Shown here: piece by piece, positions 16,149-23,190 of the stretch
Position numbering within the stretch: position 1 is the stretch's first letter
Layout of the letters: each line of letters starts with the position of its first letter
DNA from: a virus
Reading direction: 5' to 3' (one strand)
Length of the DNA stretch: 23,909 nt
Virus record (IMG/VR): IMGVR_UViG_3300034198_003228
Location: 1 to 23,909 of that record
The notes under the pieces: model-generated
The model's database searches: none
Seen by the model: the letters and a program-made list of their open reading frames with translations, nothing else
What the model was told of the DNA's origin: nothing
Made by a program: the position numbers and the translations under genes

Positions 16149-17219
16149 ATGATAACAAAATTTGGAAAAAGATTTTTAACAAATCAAATTGCTGGCAATG
16201 TGCCTAACTTAAACAAGGACATAGCAATAGGAATTGATCTATCTGCTGAGTCTGAAAACGACACAAGACTCGGATTTGAGTTCTACAGAGTTCCAGTTTC
16301 ATTTGGCACAGTAGATATTCAAACATCTTCTGGTAATAGCACGTATTCAGTGATATTTAAAGCAACAGTTCCACAAGACGTGGAAGGACATATTAATGAA
16401 ATTGGTATATATCCATCTACAAGATCATCAATTAATAATTTTGATAGCAAGTTTATAACAGATTTTGGAACATACACAGACTGGACGGATGCAGAAGGAT
16501 TCAAGGCTGACTATCTAACAAACAACGTAAGAATTGGAAACAATATTTTAATAATGCAGTCCAATGGTAATGCTGCAAATGAATATAAATACGATATTGG
16601 AAACCTTGACCTATCTGGATATAGCATTAACGATACAATAAAGTTAGCATATTTTAAACAAGATAACAATTTATCTTCAATTAAAATTAGATTTTACAGC
16701 TCAAATACACAGTATTTTGAAACAACAATAACTCCGTCTGCTGGAACTGGAAATAAGTTGACTGCAGACATACCAATGTCAGATGTATTTAATGGTGCAA
16801 CATCCGTGTCACCAGATAAATCTGGAATTAATAAAATTGGAATAATCATAACTCCATCTGGATCTGAAACCACTTATGTTGGATTTGACGGATTAAGAAT
16901 TAATGACGAAGATACTTTTGATCCAATATTCGGACTAATTAGTAGATCAAGAGTTGTAACAAATACTAGCGTATCTGGAACAAGTGGTCAAAGCACAATT
17001 ACTGTTGGGTCTACTAAAGAATTATTTATAGGACAGCTAGTTGCTGGTACTGGAATCGCATCAGGAGCACTAATCACTTCAATTGTAGATAACATTGTGA
17101 CGCTATCATTAGCAAACTCTGGTGCTGTTTCTGGAACTGGAAGCTTTTATGGAATTAAAAAAATTGCTGGAAGATCTTTAGATATTGAGTATAAAATAGA
17201 TTTGGACTGGAATATCTAA
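16149..17219 (+). CDS. Minor tail protein, actinophage-type tail tip family
   Basis: 356 residues if started at ATG 16149, which has AGGAG just upstream (16140-16144). An open frame reaches back to 16089, but that part lies inside the previous gene and reads poorly. The opening (MITKFGKRFLTNQIAG...IAIGIDLSA) resembles a minor tail protein family frequent in actinobacterial phages, which begins with a tyrosine/phenylalanine-GK block and then an 'xIAIG' strand. Residues about 100-260 form a beta-rich jelly-roll-like region (TDWTDAEGF; FYSSNTQYFETTI), compatible with carbohydrate binding. About 280-330 hold a Gly/Thr-rich motif (GQLVAGTGIASGALITSI) seen in many phage structural proteins. Exact receptor role is unknown. 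Confidence 0.7.
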   Translation: MITKFGKRFLTNQIAGNVPNLNKDIAIGIDLSAESENDTRLGFEFYRVPVSFGTVDIQTSSGNSTYSVIFKATVPQDVEGHINEIGIYPSTRSSINNFDSKFITDFGTYTDWTDAEGFKADYLTNNVRIGNNILIMQSNGNAANEYKYDIGNLDLSGYSINDTIKLAYFKQDNNLSSIKIRFYSSNTQYFETTITPSAGTGNKLTADIPMSDVFNGATSVSPDKSGINKIGIIITPSGSETTYVGFDGLRINDEDTFDPIFGLISRSRVVTNTSVSGTSGQSTITVGSTKELFIGQLVAGTGIASGALITSIVDNIVTLSLANSGAVSGTGSFYGIKKIAGRSLDIEYKIDLDWNI

Positions 17220-17220
17220 T

Positions 17221-19155
17221 ATGGCCTATGAGGATCTGTTAAAAGATAATTCCGTTGCTGTAGAAAACGGAAATTATTTTATTGTAACTGTAACAGATCT
17301 TGAGCTAAATGAAAACTACCCAATACAGTTTAGGTGGAAATATCAAGACGGCAGCTACGGCTTGTGGTCGGTATCCAAACTACTAACAACGCCAGGAGAA
17401 ACTTTGCCTGGAAGCCCAAACCTATCTCTAACAGATGTTGTTGGCGGAGATGGATTTATTAAAATTACATGGAATGGAAATGATAAATCTGGGAAGCCAG
17501 TTACAGATATTGATAGAGTTGATATATTTGTAGACGGAGCTCCGTTCGATGGAACAAAACCAGCGGGTAGCTTTAAAACTGCTGGCACACAAACAATTGT
17601 AGCTCCAAGTGGACAATACGCTGTTGCATTGTATGCAATTTCAAATTATGGAAACAAGTCAGCAGTAAGCGATGCCCAAAGCGTTTTAGTTGTTAAGTCT
17701 GGTCAAAGCATTTTAAATCCAGAAAACCCTACAGTACCATCAGTAAAATCTGGACTAGCCTCAGTAATTGTTGAATGGGACGGAAAGAAAAATGATGGTG
17801 AAGGCGGTGCTGTAGATTTTACAGCAGGATCATTTGCTGGAGCAAAAATATTTATTGGGACTTCTCCAACATTTACTCCATCAGATAATAACTGGGTACA
17901 CACTTTAAACTTTGCAAACGGATCAAACAGAGCTTCAATTGGCGTAGGAACAGTAATTGATAAATCATCTGGAGACACACTACAATACAGTACGCCATAT
18001 TATGTAAAAATGGATACGGTAAATGCAATCGGCACAGCAAATGGACAGCCAGTCTCTGCATCTAATAATCCAGTAAGCGTATCTAAACTACCAGCAAGTG
18101 AAATTAGTACAGGTATATTAACAGCAGACGCCTCAATTACAGCAGGCGTTAGCGGAGGACAAAGAGTTGTTATATCAGGAAGCTCTTCTCCATTTATTAT
18201 TTATGGAACTGATGGCACAACAAAGCTATTAGAATACATAACAAGTGGAACTGCTGGAACTCTGGCAATTAAAGGATCTGGAACATTTACTGGAACTCTT
18301 GATATAGGTTCTGGTAACGATATATTTAAAGCAGACCCGTCTACAGGAATTTGGCTCGGAAACTCTAACTTCCTCAGTGCTCCGTTTGCAGTAAGCAAAA
18401 GCGGATACTTGACAGCTACATTTGGAGAAATTGGCGGATGGCAACTAGCAGCATCATATCTTCAAAACTCAACAGGCACCCTTAAAATAAACAGCGGAGC
18501 AGATCCATCTATTTATCTAGGTCCTGCTTCTGGGGGACACATACGACTAGCACCAGATTCAATCACACATTATAATGGTGGGTCCCCAAGCAATAAATTT
18601 ACATTAACAACATCAAATGGAAATATATCTTTATCTGGTGATATCACAGCAGGATCTACTATTACTGGTGCTAGAATCGAATCGTCTGTTATAAAATCTA
18701 GCGGAACTTCACCAGGAGGTTACACGGGAATTTTAACTATAGATAGTGGGTATATAACTCATACATCTGGATTTTATTTCGATGCCCCATTTTTAGCTGT
18801 AACAACAGGTGGAATAAGCATGACAGTTAGTAATGAAGGATTTTTTTATCTCGCAAATGACGGGTCTGTTATCTTGGGCCAGGGAAATGCACAAGGCGAC
18901 CTACAGATTAGAACTGTGACATCAAACAACGCAGAAGGCTGGGAGAGAGGATTTCATTTATCTGGAATAGACGACTTTCCTTTAAATTCTACCCAGAGAG
19001 GTAACGCTCCATTTTATAGAACAGTTTATCATGACATAGTTGGAAAACTAATGAGCGGAAGAGCCTTACTGTACGGTAGCTCTGGAACGTCCAGCGCAAT
19101 TCATGCAGAAGTTCCTAGTGGTAGAGTTGGAGACTTGTACTTTAGTACAAGTTGA
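17221..19155 (+). CDS. Tail fibre / central tip protein with N-terminal Fn3 domains
   Basis: 644 residues. The start follows the previous stop by one base and has only a weak ribosome site. Residues 1-290 hold about three Fn3-like units (PIQFRWKYQDGSYGLWS; GFIKITWNGND; TPYYVKMDTVNAIG). After about 295 the sequence turns into Gly/Ser/Thr-rich repeated strands of a fibre shaft. This part includes FGEIGGWQL near 400, a motif common in central tail fibre proteins and their triple-stranded beta regions. The C-terminal third continues this pattern and ends in GRVGDLYFSTS. It likely forms a trimer projecting from the tail tip. The last codons lie in a perfect inverted repeat (19133-19152). Confidence 0.75.
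   Translation: MAYEDLLKDNSVAVENGNYFIVTVTDLELNENYPIQFRWKYQDGSYGLWSVSKLLTTPGETLPGSPNLSLTDVVGGDGFIKITWNGNDKSGKPVTDIDRVDIFVDGAPFDGTKPAGSFKTAGTQTIVAPSGQYAVALYAISNYGNKSAVSDAQSVLVVKSGQSILNPENPTVPSVKSGLASVIVEWDGKKNDGEGGAVDFTAGSFAGAKIFIGTSPTFTPSDNNWVHTLNFANGSNRASIGVGTVIDKSSGDTLQYSTPYYVKMDTVNAIGTANGQPVSASNNPVSVSKLPASEISTGILTADASITAGVSGGQRVVISGSSSPFIIYGTDGTTKLLEYITSGTAGTLAIKGSGTFTGTLDIGSGNDIFKADPSTGIWLGNSNFLSAPFAVSKSGYLTATFGEIGGWQLAASYLQNSTGTLKINSGADPSIYLGPASGGHIRLAPDSITHYNGGSPSNKFTLTTSNGNISLSGDITAGSTITGARIESSVIKSSGTSPGGYTGILTIDSGYITHTSGFYFDAPFLAVTTGGISMTVSNEGFFYLANDGSVILGQGNAQGDLQIRTVTSNNAEGWERGFHLSGIDDFPLNSTQRGNAPFYRTVYHDIVGKLMSGRALLYGSSGTSSAIHAEVPSGRVGDLYFSTS
19133..19152 (+). repeat. Perfect inverted repeat at a gene junction
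   Basis: ACTTGTAC (19133-19140) and GTACAAGT (19145-19152) pair perfectly around a TTTA loop. The hairpin covers the last codons of the fibre gene and ends next to its TGA; the next start codon is 7 nt downstream, with no ribosome site between. There is no T run, so it is not a normal terminator. It could affect coupling or mRNA processing. Confidence 0.6.
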
Positions 19156-19158
19156 TAT

Positions 19159-21594
19159 ATGACTGTATGGAATAAAACTGGGAGCTCTACCTGGACAAAA
19201 ATCAATTCTATTTTTAATAAAACTGGATCTTCTTCTTGGACTGAAATTATTAGCGTGTGGGTTAAAACCGCATCTAACGCATGGACAAAAGTTTTTGCCA
19301 GAGTTTCTGTGCCAGCAAACACAGTGCCACCAGCAATTAGCGGAAGCACAAAGCTTTATGGCACACTAAGCGGAACTATTGGAACTTGGACCGCACCCAA
19401 TGGTACTAACTCTTATGCTAGACAATGGCAAAGCGCATCAAATACTAATGGGGTAGAAGGAATATTTGGATCATCACAAACTCCTGGCGAGACCTCATCA
19501 ACATACACAACAACCGACGCAGTAGACGGAAGGTGGGTTAGACTTAGAGTTACCGCAACAAATTTAAGCGGAGACGCAATAGCATTTTCAGATTCAGTTT
19601 TAATAACAAAGTATGCACCAGTAGCCCTAACGATACCAGTAATTAGTGGAGCTCCAGCTGTTAATTCAACATTAACGGCACAAACAACAGTTGGAACATA
19701 TTGGAAAAATACAACAACAAATAATGGAGACACATCGCCAACTACTTTTTCTTACAGGTGGTACTGGGGAGACACGGGGGATAACATCGGGTCAAATTCT
19801 CCTACGTATATCGTACAACCTGCAGACATAAATCATACAATAAGAGTAGACGTAACTGCTAAAAATACTGGTGGAGAAACTATGTCCACTAGTGCTCAAA
19901 CAGCTACAGTAGGTCAACAAATAGGTATATCAAATGTTACATTTACGGATTCAAATGGAAACAATGGATTTAACAATAGAGGCAATTTAGTAACAGCAAC
20001 ATCAACAAGACTATCATGGAAGGTTTCTGGGGTAAACTCCTCAACAACATTTAGAGTAAGATATAGAGTATTAAATAATCAAACTGGAGCTTATTGGAGC
20101 CCAGATAGCGAATCGGCAACAACAGCATCTGCAGCATGGCTTGTGTACGAATCAAATTATAATAATGTTGGAGGAATAAGCAATGTTACAATATCTGGAG
20201 GGGATGCTTTCGTATATGATATCTTTTCAATACCAGAAATATTTAATGGTTCAACATATGACGGTGGAATTTCAAGATGGACATGGGAGTATGAAATAAG
20301 TGCAGTAATAGGAGGAACTAGATATTACTGGTCTCCTGGAGATACAGTTTCCACTAGCTTCTCATTTGACTGGTGGGATATTGACCCAACTTCTTTGGGT
20401 ACTATTACCGCTACACCAACATCTGGAGGCCCAGGAACATCCGTAACGTTTTCGGGAATAATTCAGAGCTATCCTTCAGGATTAAATACTTATCCATATG
20501 CATATAGAGTTGTTTATGGAGACGGAAATAATAGTGGTTGGATTTACCCGTCATATGGAACCAACAAGCCAACGTATAGTTTATCAAATACTTATAACTC
20601 AACTGGAAACTACACCGCCTATGTAGAAACAATACCAAATTATTCATTCAATACAGCATCAGTATCAATTCAAAATGTCTTAACAGCACCATCTATTTAT
20701 AATGTAACTGCTGGTGATTCTAGTGGACAACCAGTGTCAGTTTACTTTACTGGAGGGTCTGGTCCTTTTTATCAAATGTACTGGACTACTGGAGTTGCAC
20801 CAACATTTGCAGTGACACCAGATGCTTCTGGATCATCAAATCCATTAACTGATAATACTGGACCTACTTCCCCTAGCACTGCTTGGTATGCATATGTTAG
20901 ATCCGTTGCTTCAGTTGGTGAAACAAGCGTGGGCCCTTCAGCATTAGCAAGCGCTTGGAGCGCTGGATATCAGTTTACTGTTACTCAAGCTCCAATTATT
21001 CCTACCATATCTGGACTTAACGCAACCTCAATAGGTACTACTAGTGCAACAATTTCTTGGTCTTCTACAAATCAATCGTCATACAGCATAAGCGGAGGCC
21101 CAACATTTTTAACTGGTACCACTTCTAAATCAGTAGTTTTAAGTGGTTTATCTTCAAGTACTTTTTATAATATTACAGTAACGGTAACATCTAGTACTGG
21201 AAACTCGGCTCAGGCTAGCGTTGGGTTTAATACAGCATCTTCTTTTGTTACTCCATCTATATCGTTAAGTACTAACCCACCAGCATTTGCTAGATCAGGA
21301 TCAACATTTAACTGGGGATGGAACAACGCTTTTTGGAGTGGAAGTACTTCTGGAAACCCTAGCTACCCATGGAGAATTCGTTCTGGAAGCTCTAGTGGAA
21401 CCATTATTGCCAGCGGAACTAGATCATACACAACAGGAACTAGAAACGTTGGAGGCACCCAGTATAATTACAGAATAGGAACAACAGATGGAGATACTCC
21501 AACAACTACATCTGGTAGATGGGGAAGTTATCAAGCAACAATATTAGGAACTAATGGTCAGACATATTCTTCAGGATTCTCGGCTAGCGTATAA
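19159..21594 (+). CDS. Large multi-domain tail adhesin (Ig/PKD/Fn3 domains)
   Basis: 811 residues, 3 nt after the previous stop. Residues 1-48 are three 15-residue repeats built on W/F...KT(G/A)S..WT, with WT at 12, 27 and 42. Two Ig-like repeats follow at about 54-152 and 154-252 (GTIGTWTAP; GRWVRLRVTATNLSGD; NHTIRVDVTAKNTGGE). A beta-rich domain of unknown type lies at about 255-405. About 412-508 looks PKD-like (GGPGTSVTFSG; RVVYGDGNNSGW). About 508-695 are Fn3-like units (SATISWSSTN; STFYNITVTVTSS). Residues about 697-811 form the domain shared with the 15320-16138 protein, including WGWNN. This is the most likely host-binding fibre. The absence of a ribosome site suggests coupling to the gene before it. 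Confidence 0.75.
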   Translation: MTVWNKTGSSTWTKINSIFNKTGSSSWTEIISVWVKTASNAWTKVFARVSVPANTVPPAISGSTKLYGTLSGTIGTWTAPNGTNSYARQWQSASNTNGVEGIFGSSQTPGETSSTYTTTDAVDGRWVRLRVTATNLSGDAIAFSDSVLITKYAPVALTIPVISGAPAVNSTLTAQTTVGTYWKNTTTNNGDTSPTTFSYRWYWGDTGDNIGSNSPTYIVQPADINHTIRVDVTAKNTGGETMSTSAQTATVGQQIGISNVTFTDSNGNNGFNNRGNLVTATSTRLSWKVSGVNSSTTFRVRYRVLNNQTGAYWSPDSESATTASAAWLVYESNYNNVGGISNVTISGGDAFVYDIFSIPEIFNGSTYDGGISRWTWEYEISAVIGGTRYYWSPGDTVSTSFSFDWWDIDPTSLGTITATPTSGGPGTSVTFSGIIQSYPSGLNTYPYAYRVVYGDGNNSGWIYPSYGTNKPTYSLSNTYNSTGNYTAYVETIPNYSFNTASVSIQNVLTAPSIYNVTAGDSSGQPVSVYFTGGSGPFYQMYWTTGVAPTFAVTPDASGSSNPLTDNTGPTSPSTAWYAYVRSVASVGETSVGPSALASAWSAGYQFTVTQAPIIPTISGLNATSIGTTSATISWSSTNQSSYSISGGPTFLTGTTSKSVVLSGLSSSTFYNITVTVTSSTGNSAQASVGFNTASSFVTPSISLSTNPPAFARSGSTFNWGWNNAFWSGSTSGNPSYPWRIRSGSSSGTIIASGTRSYTTGTRNVGGTQYNYRIGTTDGDTPTTTSGRWGSYQATILGTNGQTYSSGFSASV

Positions 21595-21601
21595 AATGAC
21601 C

Positions 21602-21629
21602 TTTACAGGTTATTTAAAAATGATATAAT
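21602..21629 (+). promoter_or_regulatory. Strong promoter for the first small helical gene
   Basis: TTTACA (21602-21607) lies 16 nt before TATAAT (21624-21629), which is extended by TGA (21621-21623). The -10 ends exactly 27 nt before the ATG at 21656, as at 89-94 and 4119-4124. It is one of the two best promoters in the window. Confidence 0.8.
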
Positions 21630-21655
21630 AGAACAAATATAAGAAAGGTAAATTA

Positions 21656-21877
21656 ATGACAAGCCCTGATTTAAATAATGAACAAAAAATAGCAATAATT
21701 AATGCCCATATTATGGAATTAAAAGCCGAACAATACAGTCACGAAATTAGAAAAGTAGAACTAGAAACAATATCAAGCACGGATAATGAAATTTATTCAA
21801 ATATTGTTAGAATAATTGGAGACTATAATTTACAAATTTCTACTCTAGAGTCTTTAAAATCTAACTTGCCAGCATGA
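21656..21877 (+). CDS. Small helical protein, paralogue A
   Basis: 73 residues, predicted almost entirely helical, with charged and hydrophobic residues spaced as in a coiled coil. It has no membrane segment and no signal peptide. By eye it aligns without gaps to the next protein from residue 6 on, sharing about 19 of 66 positions. Conserved points are L-xx-E-x-K, II-xx-HI-xx-L, Y-xx-EI near the N-terminus and QI-xx-LE near the C-terminus. The ribosome site AGAAAGG lies in a leader of about 20 nt. The pair is probably a tandem duplication. Function is unknown. Its place after the tail fibres would fit a fibre chaperone or accessory protein, but nothing in the sequence shows that. Confidence 0.75.
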   Translation: MTSPDLNNEQKIAIINAHIMELKAEQYSHEIRKVELETISSTDNEIYSNIVRIIGDYNLQISTLESLKSNLPA

Positions 21878-21893
21878 ATTTAAATGCTATAAT
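21866..21893 (+). promoter_or_regulatory. Promoter for the second small helical gene
   Basis: TTGCCA (21866-21871) lies 16 nt before TATAAT (21888-21893), which is extended by TGC (21885-21887). It overlaps the end of the previous gene. The -10 is only 16 nt before the ATG at 21909, so the leader would be about 9 nt and the ribosome site AAAGGAGG (21897-21904) would lie at or partly upstream of the predicted 5' end. Confidence 0.75.
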
Positions 21894-21908
21894 ACAAAAG
21901 GAGGAAAA

Positions 21909-22136
21909 ATGACTATTAACTTAACAAAAGAAGAAAAGGCTCAGATTATATCTTCGCATATCAAAAATTTAAATTATACAAAATATAATTTAGAAATTGA
22001 TATTATTCAGGAAAATGCTAGAGTATCTCCATCAGCAAGCGCATTAAGCAATTTTAATGCACAGATAGATGAGGCAGAAGATCAGATAGCAGCCCTTGAA
22101 GTAGAACTAACAGCGGTCAACGCCCTAACAGAATAG
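21909..22136 (+). CDS. Small helical protein, paralogue B
   Basis: 75 residues, starting at ATG 21909 after a full AAAGGAGG. It is acidic and helical, with heptad-like spacing at the C-terminus (AQIDEAEDQIAALEVEL). It is homologous to the gene just upstream (see that entry), with ungapped alignment and the same II-xx-HI and Y-xx-EI positions. The C-terminal half has diverged more. It has its own promoter, so the two copies can be expressed at different levels. No membrane or catalytic motif was seen, and the function is unknown. Confidence 0.8.
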   Translation: MTINLTKEEKAQIISSHIKNLNYTKYNLEIDIIQENARVSPSASALSNFNAQIDEAEDQIAALEVELTAVNALTE

Positions 22137-22143
22137 AGATAAA

Positions 22144-22323
22144 TTGGAAAAGGCAGAATTAGTAATAACAGCCCTGCAACAGCGTATAGGAGAACTTGTA
22201 TCTAATTATGAAACTCAGATTGCAGTATTACGGGCAGAAATTACTCAACTTATTAATGAAAAGCAGGAGCATGAAAAATCTATTCAAGAGTACTCAGACT
22301 CACTTAGTAACCTCTCCAACTAA
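22144..22323 (+). CDS. Short coiled-coil protein
   Basis: A 59-residue frame opens with TTG 22144, 7 nt after the previous stop, with a weak AGAGA ribosome site. The product is a single continuous helix with heptad spacing (LVITALQQRIGELV; IAVLRAEITQLINEK) and a Ser/Asn-rich end. It overlaps the next gene by 53 nt if that gene starts at 22271. It is the third small helical protein in a row but shows no clear sequence match to the two before it. Coding is supported by the good helix pattern and by filling an otherwise empty 130-nt gap. It could be an assembly chaperone or scaffold, but this is not shown. Confidence 0.65.
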   Translation: MEKAELVITALQQRIGELVSNYETQIAVLRAEITQLINEKQEHEKSIQEYSDSLSNLSN

Positions 22324-22669
22324 TTTCCCTTCTGGGATTGCGGTTAAGACAGACAAGGCCACTTACTGGATTAAAGACAATAAGAGGTACAAGTTGATTT
22401 CTGATAGGGCTTCTAAGTCTTGGGCATTCACAACAGTGAATGCAACAGAGGAATCTCTATCATTAATTAAGCTAGCTGGAAAGCTGGGGTTTAGGGATGG
22501 CGCCTTGATAAAAAACATAGCAGATGGTAAAATGTATTTAATATCTCAAAATAAAAAGAGGCATATTGTAGACCCAGACTCGTTTAACAAATACGGTTTA
22601 GATAGATCAAAAACCATAGAGGTAAGCGAAGCGGAATCAAATGCTCATGATCTAGGAGAAAGCTTATAA
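22271..22669 (+). CDS. Small surface-associated repeat protein
   Basis: I place the start at ATG 22271 (MKNLFKSTQ, about 132 residues). An open frame reaches back to 22196, but that part overlaps the 59-residue gene and reads poorly. AGGAG lies only one base before this ATG, which is too close, so the start is uncertain. The body has two copies of a motif seen in actinobacterial surface and phage tail proteins: a Gly-hydrophobic turn, a YW/YL-I strand, then K-R-Y/H and F...G. The copies are AVKTDKATYWIKDNKRYKL, and GALIKNIADGKMYLIS followed by KKRHI and DSFNKYG. The C-terminus has a conserved VSEAE block. It may bind the cell wall or decorate the tail; no lytic motif is present. Confidence 0.65.
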   Translation: MKNLFKSTQTHLVTSPTNFPSGIAVKTDKATYWIKDNKRYKLISDRASKSWAFTTVNATEESLSLIKLAGKLGFRDGALIKNIADGKMYLISQNKKRHIVDPDSFNKYGLDRSKTIEVSEAESNAHDLGESL

Positions 22670-23103
22670 TGGCAGAGACATGGAAATCGGTAACTTTTAA
22701 CGAAGGTGCCCCACTAGATCCAAACGATTTAAATCAATTACAAACTAATCTAACAAATGTATTTAATACATCAAAGTCATTACTAAATGCTACAAAAGAC
22801 TCTAGCGGAACAAATAGGGTTGCTATTGTAGACTCAAACACAGAAACAGTCCCATTGAGTGGCAAGGCAAATGTTCCGTCAGCTGCTTATGCAGTTACAT
22901 TTAGCTCTTCATTTAGCCCCGCTGTTGATATATCATTTACTGCCTCTGTTGGAGAAGCTTTAACTTCAAAAATGGGAACGGTTTCAGTAGCAGCAGTAGT
23001 TTCACCAAATACTTTAAGTGGCAAGATTTATGTGACAACAAGTCTTGCATACGCTGGATCTATTAAAATAAACTGGATTGCAGCACAACTAAAAGACATT
23101 TAA
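22669..23103 (+). CDS. Small tail fibre-like protein, possible H-type lectin fold
   Basis: 144 residues, overlapping the previous stop (TAATG), with AGGAGA at 22654-22659. The opening WKSVTFNEGAPLDPNDLNQLQTNL, quoted here as WKSVTFNEG then APLDPNDLNQL, is a common N-terminal attachment segment of small phage fibre proteins. Residues about 70-144 alternate in strands (YAVTFSSSFSPAV; SFTASVGEAL; KINWIAAQLK). The pattern resembles H-type lectin domains, which end in a W-x-A strand. A receptor-binding or fibre-tip role is plausible. The lectin call is by pattern only, so confidence is high for the gene and modest for the function. Confidence 0.7.
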   Translation: MAETWKSVTFNEGAPLDPNDLNQLQTNLTNVFNTSKSLLNATKDSSGTNRVAIVDSNTETVPLSGKANVPSAAYAVTFSSSFSPAVDISFTASVGEALTSKMGTVSVAAVVSPNTLSGKIYVTTSLAYAGSIKINWIAAQLKDI

Positions 23104-23106
23104 TAC

Positions 23107-23134
23107 TTGACGATATTTAACAATATGCTACAAT
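23107..23134 (+). promoter_or_regulatory. Strong promoter directly upstream of a terminator
   Basis: TTGACG (23107-23112) lies 16 nt before TACAAT (23129-23134), extended by TGC (23126-23128); each hexamer matches consensus at five of six positions. Predicted transcription start is near 23141, only 8 nt before the terminator stem begins. The gene at 23191 has no other recognisable promoter. Confidence 0.75.
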
Positions 23135-23148
23135 TCCATGTGGTATGC

Positions 23149-23173
23149 AAAGTCACGAAACCGTGACTTTTTT
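23149..23173 (+). terminator. Rho-independent terminator or attenuator before the phosphoesterase gene
   Basis: A perfect nine-base-pair stem, AAAGTCACG (23149-23157) with CGTGACTTT (23162-23170), encloses the loop AAAC and runs into six T residues (23168-23173). It would end the fibre-gene transcript. Because the promoter at 23107-23134 lies upstream, it would also stop that promoter's RNA after about 33 nt unless transcription reads through. Confidence 0.9.
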
Positions 23174-23190
23174 AATTTAAGGAACAAAGA

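Noticed and set aside
21287-21478. Plus-strand frame of 63 codons inside the large adhesin gene
   Set aside because: It lies wholly within the shared C-terminal domain of the adhesin in another frame and has no ribosome site.
21595-21612. ACCTTTACAGGT before the small helical genes as a terminator
   Set aside because: Only four base pairs form and no T run follows; the TTTACA inside it fits better as a -35 element.
22196-22270. Longer start for the surface repeat protein
   Set aside because: This part overlaps the short coiled-coil gene in another frame and looks like its shadow (YLIMKLRLQYYGQK), with no ribosome site.
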